A stretch of 64,000 bases of DNA from Phorcus lineatus (Eukaryota > Mollusca > Gastropoda > Trochida > Trochidae), in the NCBI GenBank assembly GCA_921293015.1, contig OV121098.1:10887016-10951015 (forward strand). Direction: 5' to 3'. Positions 11,512 through 22,699 of this stretch are shown in pieces. The notes beneath the pieces are model-generated. The model searched no databases. It saw only the letters and a list, made by a program, of their open reading frames with translations, and was not told the origin of the DNA. The first letter of the stretch is position 1. Every line of letters begins with the position of its first letter. The translations under genes were made by a program, and so were the position numbers.

Positions 11512-13044
11512 GTTTGTTACCTTAAACAGCAAAGTTACAATAAACTGAGATTAGAGCTGAGATTTCACCTTTACGAAACTCCTTCCGATGTTGACAGAGC
11601 ACTCGTTTCCCCGTGGATTTTATCAAGACGATATCTTGTGTTTTAAGTGTCGTATCACCTCTCTTTGCACGAGAACTAGGCAGATGTTTCCAAAAGTGTA
11701 GGACGACACGATGACGTCAGCACTGACTACTTGCAAAACTCTGTCTTCTATACGCTTTCAATGAAAAGCACATTTAATACTACTTATAACCCACTTGCTT
11801 CGAGCATGAGTTATATTCATTAACCTGATATTCCTTTTCTCAAACGAATTTCGTTTTAGGTGTTCCGAATCTTTCAAAGCTGGCACCAATACTAAGTATC
11901 ACTTTTGCGAGATAATATATGTACAAGTGATACCTACAAAGCAAGTATATCATCAATGTAAATGTACGTATGATATTTCATCATTTTCAAAACAAATACT
12001 TTTCGAACATTCCATTCAATTCTTAAATACAGATTATATAAGAAGGCAGTGTAAATATAATCGGGTTCTTATATGTATTAAGAGGAGAGCGTATACACGA
12101 TTTCATAAGATACAAAATGTCATAATACAATCTCAGTAAAATAAGTGGTTTAACAATTAGACCGTGAAATGAAAATTGCATCAGTTAATCGAACATTTTA
12201 ATAAATATTAAATGAAATGAAAAGGAGACTTAAATGTCTTCATTTTCAGAAAACAAGCTCTCGCGTCTTTTCATAGACTAGCTTAGGCTTCTAACTTACT
12301 ACAGGGTCTGGGGTAAAGAATATAAAATAATATGAGATATTTGCTAATGGTATCAATATACCACGCTTGATCGCTATCAAACATTGATGTAAGAACAACA
12401 AACCATAAGAGTAGTTTAAATAAAATGTGAGCAGATTGCAGATCTTATTTCAATTAGATTGTGTTCCAATTTCTATTGTGAGAGCAGGCTGCCTAAAATA
12501 AAGATAATAGGATATCATTACCCTCAAGATGTAACAGCGTTATAAGGTTTACTCCCATTTGGAAGATATCCCAACAGCAGACATCACAAAACAACACCAT
12601 CCACGGTACAGTAAGCTGCTAAACAATGTAATCTTACCTAGACATAAAAGTGGATCAAGAACATAGTTTGGTATAAATAAAATATTTAGTTCTTCTTAAA
12701 GATATGGGTGATGTTTAATTTTTTTTTTAATTTCGAGGTCTAAATTAACAAAGGGGTGTAAAAGTTTGTATTTTCACTTTAATTTTGGAGATGGTTGATT
12801 CAAATGATAAATCCCAGTATTTCATTTTTAATTCTGAAAAAAAATTGTTTATCATGCTCTGTGAGATAACATTATTATTCAGTAGCTTTTAAGTCTAGAC
12901 CCTGGTTAATATAGGATACAGTTATCATCATGACAGATCGGGGTTAAATATCTCTGAAATTAAGCACAACACGATAAGTTTCTTTTACGTTGGATTTATG
13001 TCAGTTAAAACATATTCTGGAAGCATGTTACGATTCATCAGTAC
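11512..13044. other. AT-rich DNA, nothing recognised
   Basis: No gene, inverted-repeat element or tandem array was recognised. Short frames lack support. Confidence 0.4.
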
Positions 13045-13117
13045 GGCAAATGCAGCAAGGCCTACCTTAGCCAATAATTGGGGCTGGCGTAAGAATAGGC
13101 CATGCGTGGGAAGATGG
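13045..13117 (+). mobile_element. MITE family M3, terminal fragment
   Basis: GCAAATGCAGCAAGGCC…GGCGTAAGAATAGGCC followed by ATGCGTGGGAAGATGG matches the right end of the copy at 30224-30476. Only the last 75 bp or so remains. Confidence 0.65.
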
Positions 13118-13251
13118 TATGATTTCAAAAAGCTATATTTGTCTCGTTTTCTAAAAGAGGACATCCACTTACATCCCTCGTAACAATTGTGGTAAACCAT
13201 GCATGATCATGCATATCATTTTGAGTCATTATACCTGATGATGTTATATCT

Positions 13252-13550
13252 TTTATAATGATGATAATAATAAAGGTAGTAGTAATGATAATAATAAAAA
13301 TAACAACAACAATAACAATAACACTAATAATAATAATAATATTCTTTTAAAAAATAAAGTAATAATAATAATGATAATAATAATAAACTTTTAAAAATGA
13401 TGATAATAACATTAATGATAAATGATAACAGTGATAACAATGATGATGATGATAATAATGAAATAAAATATAAATAGTATTAATAATGCTGCTGCTGATG
13501 ATGGTGATGATGACGACGACGGAGATGATGATACTGATAACATTGAATAT
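13252..13550. repeat. Expanded (ATN)n microsatellite at a LINE 3' end
   Basis: An imperfect trinucleotide array (ATA/ATG/ATT variants) directly adjoins the 3' end of the minus-strand CR1/L2-like LINE. That LINE's last unique bases, read on the minus strand, are GGCGCTATTTATATTCAATG, which suggests the array grew from the element's own 3' tail. Confidence 0.75.
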
Positions 13551-14110
13551 AAATAGCGCCTATCTTCCAGTTGGATAGCTGCTCAGCGATGCTATTGTCA
13601 ACTTTGACAAAAGTTAGGTTAAAAAGCTTTCATGAAAAGATATGTTCTGAGGTTTTTTTCTAAAAACCTTGATGGTTGTTCCAGACCTTTGCTCAGGAGG
13701 CAGAGAGTTCCATAGTTTTGGTGCAGCAACTGAAAATGATCTTTCTACTAGGTCAGTCTTCGTTAGAGGCATGACCAGTGTTTGAACACGAGCAGATCTG
13801 TGATCACAACTGGGCTGATGTACTTGTAGAAGCTCTTTCAGGTAGCTTGGTGAATTCTCGACATCCAGGGTCTAGATTTTCGAAGCTCTCTTAGCGTTAA
13901 GATAGTCGTAAGTACCATACATTAACATTGGCTTACGACTATCTTAGCACAGATCTGAATAGGTGCGGGTGAGAACATTGTAACGGATTGTCTCCTTACC
14001 CGGAAGCCAGTGCTGCTGCTGCAATACAGGAGTGATGTGGTCCAACTCTGTCGGCCTCGTTCTGATTCCATGTACATATGAGTGACGTGGACACAGACAT
14101 GTACAAACCA
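13551..14110 (-). mobile_element. CR1/L2-like LINE 3' end, with foldback insertion
   Basis: The minus strand encodes the C-terminal part of a CR1/L2-type reverse transcriptase ORF in two blocks. One is 'LDHITPVLQQQHWLP' (about 13990-14045). The other contains 'SYLKELLQVHQPS' and then 'RSFSVAAPKLWNSLPPEQR' (about 13660-13870). Between them a small foldback at 13871-13955 interrupts the frame. The catalytic RT domain is absent, so the element is 5'-truncated; it ends in GGCGCTATTTAT plus a microsatellite, a usual CR1/L2 terminus. Confidence 0.75.
13871..13955. mobile_element. Small foldback element inside LINE
   Basis: TTAAGATAGTCGTAAG on the left pairs with CTTACGACTATCTTAG on the right around a loop of about 19 bp, with extra partial pairing outside. 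LINE coding similarity stops on one side and resumes on the other, so it was inserted later. Confidence 0.65.
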
Positions 14111-15074
14111 AACTGTCAAAATGAAATGTAATTTGAATCATAGATTGGAATCTCATATGGAACAAAGGTTTGTATGATAAGTTATATCTCACCCATTTTT
14201 GACCTGATAAAAAATTTATCAACAGGCTTTGGTAAGTGTAAATGAAATTACCTCGTCTACGTATATTTGATATTTGCCGAAACTAAAACCCTGTTCGCAA
14301 GCTTTAAAACTTCTTAAATTTACCGCTCATGTAAGATAAAAAGTGCTAAATCAAAATTGGAGATCATGACCAAATAGTTCCTCGTATTCTAGAATGAATA
14401 TCTTAAGGTTTATTAATATATAAATTGATACCTGATACACTGATACCATCCAATTATACTCTCCGTATGCAAAGTAAGTAAACATGATCGTGTTCATGAT
14501 CGTCGGCGCAAGAAGAAACCCGGAAGAGCTGCCATGGATAAGCATAGGCAGCGCCTTTGGGGAATCGCACACGCTCTTGAACACGACCCGAGTTCTGCTT
14601 TAACTGATCTGTTATTACCGGACAATTTTCGTGTATCACTGACAAGTTAATGAGGAAGATAAATTGCAGATAACAATTGGAGCGAGTTGTTGTCACCAGG
14701 TAGCCAGGTACCACAGCTAGCGTTAATTATACAAGTACCCTAAATTGACCCAACCCCCCTCTTCACTGTCAAATGTATAATAACTTCAACCAATTTCCGT
14801 CCTTGGGTATAATTGAAAGCCCTTCAGAGAAGGTGATAATATCCGTAATAATTGTATTTGACGATAAACGTAGTATTTTAACGCTTTGGCTGATAAATAG
14901 TGCAATTTGATAGAAAATTGAAACAATTGCGTAATGGACAAATGCACGTGGATGTTGATTTGAAACTTGAACAAATTCTGTGATGTCATATTTATTATGC
15001 TTAGGCATTGTGCTAATTCTTCTCCATAAGTAAATTTCAATCCCGAGGAAGATATTGAATGATTTGACACAGAC
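14111..15074. other. Intergenic, one short unassigned coding-like stretch
   Basis: A plus-strand frame from the ATG at 14533 to a stop near 14652 reads 'MDKHRQRLWGIAHALEHD…' with protein-like composition, but the family is unknown and it could be a transposon fragment. Nothing else was recognised. Confidence 0.3.
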
Positions 15075-16601
15075 GAGTGAGACGAGGGGTCGAGGACGGG
15101 ATTGAGGAAGATGAGGTCAGCGAGGATGACGTAGACTGGGAGAGAGACACGAGGGTCGAGGACGGGATTGAGGAAGATGAGGTCAGCGAGGATGACGTAG
15201 ACTGGGAGAGAGACACGAGGGTCGAGGACGGGATTGAGGAAGATGAGGTCAGCGAGGATGACGTAGACTGGGAGAGAGACACGAGGGTCGAGGACGGGAT
15301 TGAGGAAGATGAGGTCAGCGATGATGACGTAGACTAGGAGAGAGACACGAGGGTCGAGGACGGGATGGAGGAAGATGAGGTCAGCGAGGATGACGTAGAC
15401 TGGGAGAGAGACACGAGGGTCGAGGACGGGATTGAGGAAGATGAGGTCAGCGAGGATGACGTAGACTGGGAGAGAGACACGAGGGTCGAGGACGGGATTG
15501 AGGAAGATGAGGTCAGCGAGGATGACGTAGACTGGGAGAGAGACACGAGGGTCGAGGACGGGATTGAGGAAGATGAGGTCAGCGATGATGACGTAGACTA
15601 GGAGAGAGACACGAGGGTCGAGGACGGGATGGAGGAGGATGAGGTCAGCGAGGATGACGTAGACTGGGAGAGAGACGAGGGGGTCGAGGACGGGATGGAG
15701 GAGGAAGAGGTTAGCGAGGATAACGTAGACTGGGAGAGAGACGAGGGGGTCGAGGACGGGATGGAGGAAGATGAGGTCAGCGATGATGACGTAGACTAGG
15801 AGAGAGACACGAGGGTCGAGGACGGGATGGAGGAGGATGAGGTCAGCGAGGATGACGTAGACTGGGAGAGAGACGAGGGGGTCGAGGACGGGATGGAGGA
15901 GGAAGAGGTTAGCGAGGATAACGTAGACTGGGAGAGAGACGAGGGGGTCGAGGACGGGATTGAGGAAGATGAGGTCAGCGAGGATGACGTAGACTGGGAG
16001 AGAGACGAGGGGGTCGAGGACGGGATTGAGGAAGATGAGGTCAGCGAGGATGACGTAGAATGGGAGAGAGACACGAGGGTCGAGGACGGGATGGAGGAGG
16101 ATGAGGTCAGCGAGGATGACATAGACTGGGAGAGAGACGAGGGGGTCGAGGACGGGATGGAGGAGGAAGAGGTTAGCGAGGATAACGTAGACTGGCAGAG
16201 AGACGGGGGGGTCGAGGACGGGATGGAGGAGGACGAGGTCAGCGAGGATGAAGTAGACTGGGAGAGAGACGAGGGGGTCGAGGACGGGATGGAGGAGGAT
16301 GAGGTCAGCGAGGATGACGTAGACTGGGAGAGAGACGAGGGGGTCGAGGACGGGATGGAGGAGGATGAGGTCAGCGAGGATGACGTAGACTAGGAGAGAG
16401 ACGAGGGGGTCGAGGACGGGATGGAGGAGGATGAGGTCAGCGAGGATGACGTAGACTGGGAGAGAGACGAGGGGGTCGAGGACGGGATGGAGGAGGATCA
16501 GGTCAGCGAGGATGACGTAGACAAGGAGAGAGACGAGGGGGTCGAGGACGGGATGGAGGAGGACGAGGTCAGCGAGGATGACGTAGACTGGGAGAGAGAC
16601 C
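15075..16601. repeat. 66-bp minisatellite, about 23 units, with higher-order structure
   Basis: The unit of 66 bp runs GAGGGTCGAGGACGGGATTG, then AGGAAGATGAGGTCAGCGAG, then GATGACGTAGACTGGGAGAG. On the plus strand it would encode an acidic 22-residue repeat, broken by TAG in the units ending near 15337, 15601, 15799 and 16393. On the minus strand one frame is open across the whole array, part of a 605-codon frame at 14786-16603. The first two blocks of four units (264 bp each) share the same order of variants, a higher-order repeat; later units carry a GAGGAGGAAGAGGTTAGC variant. No signal peptide or known domain flanks the frames, so I treat them as non-coding. Confidence 0.9.
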
Positions 16602-16985
16602 ATTTAGCCGATTTCTTCATGATTATATTAAAACATCAATGCTTCTTTTATCAAATAAAACTGAAAAATGGTATCTTAAGTTGTATCGAACCGAACGGTG
16701 TCGTTATCACATATCTTGATAGTTTTCGTATCGTGAAATAAGTGTATCGTCAAAGCATACCAAAATATCACGAGTGTCTCTTTAAATGTCTACATCGCTG
16801 TTTAACAAAGTATTACAAATGATATGTCAAAGATTTGCTTTAAAAAAAAGTGATTCACACTCGTTTAAAGGATATACATAAACGTATCGATAACTGTCTA
16901 AAGATAAACACATTTTGCTGTATTGTACATGTCAACATGAATACATAGAATCCAATCTTAATTTTTTTATAACTTTTGTTTTCAG
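16602..16985. other. AT-rich spacer, presumed intron end
   Basis: No feature of its own. It ends in the pyrimidine-rich acceptor TTTTGTTTTCAG directly before the rolling-stone exon remnant. Confidence 0.4.
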
Positions 16986-17176
16986 TGGTGCAAGTCACCC
17001 GTTATCTTCCTGGTTTATAGAATACTTCTTGTGCTATATTTGATCCTCGGACCTATCCTGTCCTACACGGTCCCGGAAGACAGAGAAATATATACCAACC
17101 CGCACATGACTGGTCCAGCAACAAGCAAACAACCCTTGACGAACCTGAGTACTTGGGCCTTTGTCATTCTTGTAGT

Positions 17177-17570
17177 ATACATATATATTCTTTATTTCCT
17201 CCAATAGTGATGATTTACAACAAAGAATAAACAAACCAAATCATTTACATTGTATAGATGTACATGAAGAGTATTTACAGGTAGTAAGGTAAATAGGCAT
17301 CAGCGTTATCTTCAGGATGTCAGAATAGTGTCTCTCTGCAGTGTGGTAGATATGTCGAGGTACTTACGACACATGGCTGTCACATACTGGATAGCAACTG
17401 AAGAGAATTGCTCTTCCTCCTCAGTGCATAGAAAGTCCCTATTGTCTCTTGCAGCTAGAAGTGTGCATGCAAGGTCTAAGTCGGTTTTGCTATGGAGATA
17501 CACACTGACTGCCAATATTTGAAAGTTCCATCCATAGATTATCACGGAGAGCCATTGTGCAGTCACAGAT
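17177..17570 (-). other. Antisense retro-like insert with unassigned coding end
   Basis: A minus-strand frame (17312-17566) reads '…LACTLLAARDNRDFLC…', coding-like in composition. Downstream on that strand is about 130 bp of AT-rich sequence ending with AATAAAG near 17190, close to where rolling-stone similarity stops. That is what the 3' end of a retroposed mRNA or LINE would look like. The protein is unidentified; a weak resemblance to the region before the TRPM channel pore domain is not enough for a call. Confidence 0.3.
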
Positions 17571-17767
17571 TGTTAGTACAGCTGCATGCAACAAGTTTGT
17601 TCACATACCTGCATATACTAGTGCAAATATCATGTAATTTGAGATGCCTTTGAGGTATCGTAGCGTTGCCAGAAACAAACTTATAATATTGAATTTCCAA
17701 TACACATATGCAGATCCATTCTTCTTTAAGGCAAAGGTTTATCGTACTCCAAAATTACCCGGAACAG

Positions 17768-18170
17768 TTTTGGCAGGTCATTGAAGTGACCAGGGGTCAA
17801 AATTCCGAAAACACTATTTTTTTATTTTTCTCCATTAAATCCTTTATAAGTTATCAACTTCTTTAAAAATTAGTCACGTTTGTTTCTTAGCACAAAGTCA
17901 ATGTGATTATGTTGGTTTTAATCTCAGAAAGACGATATGGGACATTTTATTTGACATTTAATAAAATCGAAATTTCGAAAAAGTGACCCTTCCTGTCTAT
18001 ATCAATATGCCAAAATTCGAATTTTTGCATGAGTGTCCAGACAACGCCACCATGAGTTCATGGCTATTTCACACATTGACAGTGGATGATCCATTGTCAG
18101 TCTCGAAAAAGTTATTCTATTGACTTTGAAACGAAACCAAAATGACATGATATTTGCACTACTGTTCAGT
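17768..18170 (+). repeat. Dispersed repeat D1, copy 1
   Basis: Shares an ordered series of blocks with 48893-49245: GGTCATTGAAGTGACCAGGG, GTCAAAATTCCGAAAA, ATGCCAAAATTCGAATTTTT and GATGATCCATTGTCAGT, followed by TATTCTATTGAC. Both copies are in the same orientation. No terminal inverted repeats or coding capacity were seen. Confidence 0.7.
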
Positions 18171-18508
18171 GGTAAGTGAACAAACTTTCGGTATGCAGCT
18201 GAATAGGAGTTTTGGTAACCATAGCCTATTTTGGAATGTAGAATGACAAGAGTGGAAGAACAAGCGCCTTCGATGTCCATATCCATTGTCTTACCACCGT
18301 ATTCATCATCGTCGACAACGTTGTGAGTGCACGTCCCTGTCGTCTCCTGCACTTCATCTACCCTCTAGGGTTTGGATTGGTATATTTCATCTTCAGTGTC
18401 ATATTCTGGTCCTTTGACAAAAGGAAAATGTAAACTACACGATACTGGACTGGAATCATCCTGGCCGTACATTCGGGATCTGTGTTGGTATTGGCCTGCT
18501 TGTTGTAG

Positions 18509-18870
18509 CTAAAGAGCATCAACAGGTGTGTCCAAAAACAAAATTTCGTTCACCTAAGTGTGTTACTGTCTGAGAAAACCTTTCCCCATTGGAGCATCAG
18601 ATCTGTTAATCACTACAAGTCAAATTGAGCATTTAAGGGCCATAACTTTGTGAAAATTAATATTTCGGAAATGTCGTTCAAACTCCATCAAGAGCATCAA
18701 CAGGTGTATCCAAAACCAAAATTTCATTCGACTAAGTGTGATACTGTCTGAGAAAATTTGTCCCCATTGAAGCATCAGACCAATTTCAGAAGCAAGGGCC
18801 ATTACTCTTTAAAAAATACATTTTTGGAAATGGCTTTCGAACTCGACCAAGAGTATCATCAGTGGTATCA
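18509..18870 (+). repeat. Two-unit direct repeat (about 183 bp period)
   Basis: AAGAGCATCAACAGGTGTRT opens both units (18509 and about 18691). Both contain ACTAAGTGTG…TGTCTGAGAAAA, a CCCCATTGRAGCATCAGA block and AAGGGCCATAACT/AAGGGCCATTACT. The phrase is common in bivalve non-coding DNA in my recollection. The array begins exactly where rolling-stone similarity ends. Confidence 0.75.
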
Positions 18871-19420
18871 GGTGTAGTTATTGTAATAAAAACTGTAATC
18901 AAATGATGTCACGATAACAATAGCATAACGTCATGTAACAGAAGGATGGACGCCATTATGTCTATTTCAAGTCGATATGTTTTGCTAAAGTCAAAGTGTT
19001 CAAGAACATACACTTATGAAAATATACAAATTTTCTATTTTCAAGCTGGAACTGTTTAGGCCATATGCAGTCTCGAACACACATACGCCGCCATCCAAAA
19101 ATTTGAACCACTGTACCAAAACGGCTGAGCTGAAGTAATGTTGAGTTAACCAAAGACCCTTTAATAACCAATGTCTCTTTTCTAGTTATGTGACATTTAA
19201 CGGTCGCTTCTGAACATATTCTGCAATCGCATGATAAGACGAAATAATGTAATAATAATTAGTTAACGGTTTATAAAGTGGATAAAACACGACCCAAGGA
19301 CACAATTAAGAATAAAGGATGCTTACAACTTTTGGGCAAATCCTGCTGGCTTTTGGATTGAAATACATCAGGGTATTAGGAAGGAGCTGAGCGGATTCAA
19401 ATACACTGATTTAGCAGGAT
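18871..19420. other. Nothing recognised
   Basis: No gene or repeat family was identified in this stretch. Confidence 0.35.
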
Positions 19421-19617
19421 GCTGTTCTACACGCAGTAAGGTTTGGGTGTAATGCTACACTGAATTTCAACACAATTCCACCCATGGTTCGCTAGTTCCA
19501 GCCGATGCTCGCAGGTTTCACCGCAATGTATAGTCACAATGGTGTTACGGGCTTTCTCCCTGTAAAACTACAAGCAGCCGGTATATATGTGAAATAATCT
19601 TGAAGGCGGCGTTCAAC
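19421..19617 (+). mobile_element. tRNA-derived SINE, 5'-truncated, plus strand
   Basis: Same body and tail as the SINE at 952-1222: CTACACGCAGTAAGGTTTGG, then CCCATGGTTCGCTAGTTCC, then GAAATAATCTTGAAGGCGGC. It lacks the tRNA-like head and carries a short internal insertion around 19535. Confidence 0.8.
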
Positions 19618-20104
19618 AACAGAACATATATCACAAATCAAAATCCGACCATTCTATGCGAGCTGTTCTCAGGCGGTGTGGAGAGGAGACCCCTTGACGG
19701 AACGACTTTGTATCCCTGTAGAGTCAATATTTTGAAAGTTTTAGTCCTCTGTAAACGGTTGACTTTAATCAACATGTCAGTCAATCGATTAGATTAACAG
19801 TGGTGAGTGTGAACGAACGTAGACATTATCCCGAATAGTCGACTCGACGGCGATATGTAGACATTTGATAGTAATATGCGTAATGTTTTCAACATGTAAA
19901 ATGTTTATGACTAAAGACATTAAAATGAAATAAACCATTATTTTTTTTCTAGTCGACGTGGATGAAAATCCGAATGTAATCAATTTTGTACATGGTAACA
20001 TTGAAGCCAAGTTCTTCAAGCGAAACGGTATTCAGCAGTCGCCATGGTTACCAACCGGATGTTTCATTCAAAGTATTTTATAATTTGAGGGGAAGTTAAT
20101 TCTA

Positions 20105-20815
20105 TGTTATTTCGTACAACAATAGAGGATATTATATGAGTGTCCATGACATAGTATGTTTACGACAAGCGTGCTTAAAATTATTAAAACCCGAGCGAGA
20201 GCGCGAATTGCTTATTAAAATCCTTCAAAGATTCCACCGAAGACACCACAATAATATATACATCCCCCAAATATCCCGTATGACGTCATGATATTGTTTA
20301 TCATCAGGAACTGTGTGATAAAGGAGATATCGTTTGGCATGAAGTATATGACATCACAATATGACACAGTTGTTTTAGATCATCGAGTTATGACATCAAA
20401 ATGCTATGACGTCATAAACATGTACGTCACAAAGTTATGACATCACTGCACTGGGAGTCTAAGTGCAGAACAGTGTTCAGGATGTACTAATGATTTTGGA
20501 TCATAAATGTATCTCACCCGCGGATAATTGTAACTTATCAACTTGTGTTGATATATTTGATATCAAAAGACACTTGGGTGAGATTCTCTATGAAGTTGTG
20601 TGTTTACAATATTTGCACCGCCGTCACAAAGTAAGCCGAGTCGAGTAAAAGTTACATTCAGCACTCTATTGGCAATTTTTTCTTGATTTGTGTGGGCAAT
20701 TAAATACTATATCTATTAAACTTTGGTATCAAATTCGCTTTCGCTCGTTATTTACTAAATCATAACTCATAAAAAGAGCATGAATACTAAGATCGTTTAG
20801 TATCTTCTACATATA
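20105..20815. mobile_element. TGACGTCA-rich foldback family M5, composite copy
   Basis: The left end has GAGGATATTATATGAGTGTC; the right end, reversed, reads GAAGATACTAAACGATC. Both arms contain a GAGCGAAAGCG-like block, and the middle is studded with TGACGTCA/ATGACATCA sites. The right arm matches the arms at 52205-53075 and 21907-22182. The left arm is a diverged variant, so the copy may be mosaic. Confidence 0.55.
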
Positions 20816-21639
20816 AAAAAAGTTACCACATTGGCATGTTAGAGTTGCATTAGGGACTGTTGTATAATAAGTATTATAAAACTCGCTAGAAATATCGTAT
20901 CTATGTATAGCATGTATATATCAGAATTTTTTCTAACAAAATCAAATTTCTTGTTCAAAATCACATTCCATCTACAATTTGGAAGTGTAAGTGATGTCTT
21001 TGAATATAGATTGAGATTTATGGCTTTGGTACTTAAAAGGATTATGGAGGCTATTAAACTGACACACCTGATACTGTGCCTTTAACTACGTATACGCCAT
21101 GGCATAAAAGAACTATTTTCGAAGTTGCTTTTATCCCTATACCTTTATCCCACATCAGTTTACAAAGTGGGTTTTTTTTCAGGAAAACTAATGCACTGCA
21201 CAATATGCAAAACCTCAAATTACTTAGATAAGCACGTTTGTTTATCTTGATTGCTGCTTCTGGCAAACAATGTATTGTGCGTGTTTGTTCATTTTACTTT
21301 ATCTCGTTACGTAAGTACAAAAGCGTGCACTGAACGCCATTTTTCTAGTTACTTCGTCTGGTTGTATTGTTTATTTAGAATGTCGTATCATGCAAGTCTG
21401 ACATCAATAGGTTTAGCAGCATAAAAATGTCACGGATTCTTAAATGTCATTTTGTATTCCATTCCTGCTAATGCTTTCCGTCTCAAACAGAATTTGCTGA
21501 TGCGAATAACAATTTATCCCGGGATTTTACAAACGCAACTATTTATTTCATAAAAGGAGATTGAGATTTTCAGTCAATCTCTTAAACTCTCCATTGTTGG
21601 TGGCGGCTTAAGTTTTTATCTTATTTTGAGGGCAATATA

Positions 21640-21880
21640 ACACGCGTTTATGTCGTTGATATTTTAAGGTATATATTAGCAAGGCGATCGCTTAAGGTTT
21701 TTGAACGCAATGGCATAATCATTATTATCTACGATTGACCTGCAATCAATAATGAAAAAGGTAAGACATCCTAAGTCGACTTAAAATTTTTAAAAAAATC
21801 TTCGGTCAGCTGTGCACAAAATGGAAAAGAATAAACACTGATGAAAACGGCTGAACTAATAATTGGTACAGTTTTTCAAT
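21640..21880 (+). repeat. Dispersed repeat M6, copy 1
   Basis: Shares GACCTGCAATCAATAATGAA, CAGCTGTGCACAAAATGG and AAACGGCTGAACTA with 45645-45890. Non-coding. Confidence 0.6.
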
Positions 21881-21906
21881 TTCTTTGACGTGAGATCAAA
21901 GGATCG

Positions 21907-22182
21907 ATAGAGGATACTAAACGACCTTCTATAAAAAGTATTTTTATAAACCAGTTAAATATTTAGTATAAAACGAGCGAAAGCGAATTTGGTACCAAAT
22001 CATTCGCGAGTTTGATAAAAGTAGTACCAAATGGTAGGAAGTTTAGTATTCTGTTTATTACACGCCCACATACAGCAATCATAGAGTACCGAAATTAACA
22101 TTTCAGCGACTTGGCTGCCATTGTGACGGCGGTGCTAATATTGTGACGTCACGACTAAACACTATTGTGACGGCATAATGAC
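21907..22182 (+). mobile_element. TGACGTCA-rich foldback M5, half copy
   Basis: One arm of the family: AGAGGATACTAAACGACCTT, then AGCGAAAGCGAATTTGGTAC, then AGTTTAGTATTCTGTTTATT, then a GTGACGTCAC cluster. It matches the left arm of 52205-53075. The opposite arm is absent. Confidence 0.7.
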
Positions 22183-22306
22183 ATGGAAATCTTAGTGCAA
22201 AGAAAAATATTTTTTAAAATGTCAAAAGTCGCAAATTGAGGAAAAGGGTCATTTAGATCAGTAAGCCGAGGTGAGTTGTTTTTTCCAAGGTCCAATACGG
22301 TGGACA

Positions 22307-22450
22307 TTAAAGAGCCACTCCGTGATTTTCATAACATATTATTTACCTTTGATACGATCCTAAATGTCATATGTGGTGATATAAAGTCAAAACAATATCT
22401 TTTAGTAGATATCGAAAGATCAGCCATAGCGATATCTCCCGTTGAACGCA
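22307..22450 (+). mobile_element. MITE family M1, left-end copy
   Basis: TTAAAGAGCCACTCCGTGAT followed by TACCTTTGATACG and TCATATGTGGTGATATAAA. It diverges from the family after about 140 bp. Confidence 0.75.
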
Positions 22451-22699
22451 ATTTTGGATGATAAATATTCATGAAGTCATGAAGTAATGACATATTTAAG
22501 CAGGTTGATATTGCTTGTATGAGCATATTGGGTGATGATTTAAAAAACCAATAATTTAGTGTCATTGTATAACGTATGCCAAAGGTCAATGTCAGTTAAG
22601 TGAAAAATATCATCATCAAATTTTAAAAAATTCACAATGATTGGCTTTGCACGATGCTAAACGACCTGCTGATCATGTAAACTGGACAGTCATGCGTAA

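Larger units (their letters stand above)
16986..18512 (+). pseudogene. rost-like: Rolling-stone-family membrane protein, decayed gene fragment
   Basis: Rolling stone proteins are small multi-pass membrane proteins, first described in Drosophila myoblast fusion. Three plus-strand pieces in the right order match the family. (1) 16986-about 17176, after TTTTCAG, reads 'WCKSPVIFLVYRILLVLYLI' then 'LSTWAFVILVVY'. (2) About 18195-18417 reads 'GVLVTIAYFGM' then, after a stop, 'DVHIHCLTTVFIIVD' and 'RPCRLLHFIYPLGFGLVYF'. (3) 18425-18512, in another frame, reads 'NYTILDWNHPGRTFG'. Breaks: a stop after the YFGM stretch, a one-base frameshift between pieces 2 and 3, no first exon found, and the C-terminus replaced by a tandem repeat. 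Antisense, retro-like DNA follows piece 1. A badly assembled real gene is the alternative. Confidence 0.7.

Noticed and set aside
14111-15008. First exon of the rolling-stone gene
   Set aside because: No stretch before the 66-bp array encodes the expected short N-terminus ending just before the conserved tryptophan; the nearest coding-like piece (14533-14652) does not match the family.
15827-16393. Acidic repeat protein on the plus strand of the 66-bp array
   Set aside because: Regular TAG stops cut the frame, there is no conserved start or end, and the same array is open on the other strand with a quite different hydrophobic peptide.
18002-18352. Minus-strand 116-codon frame
   Set aside because: It is the antisense shadow of the rolling-stone remnant and the D1 repeat.
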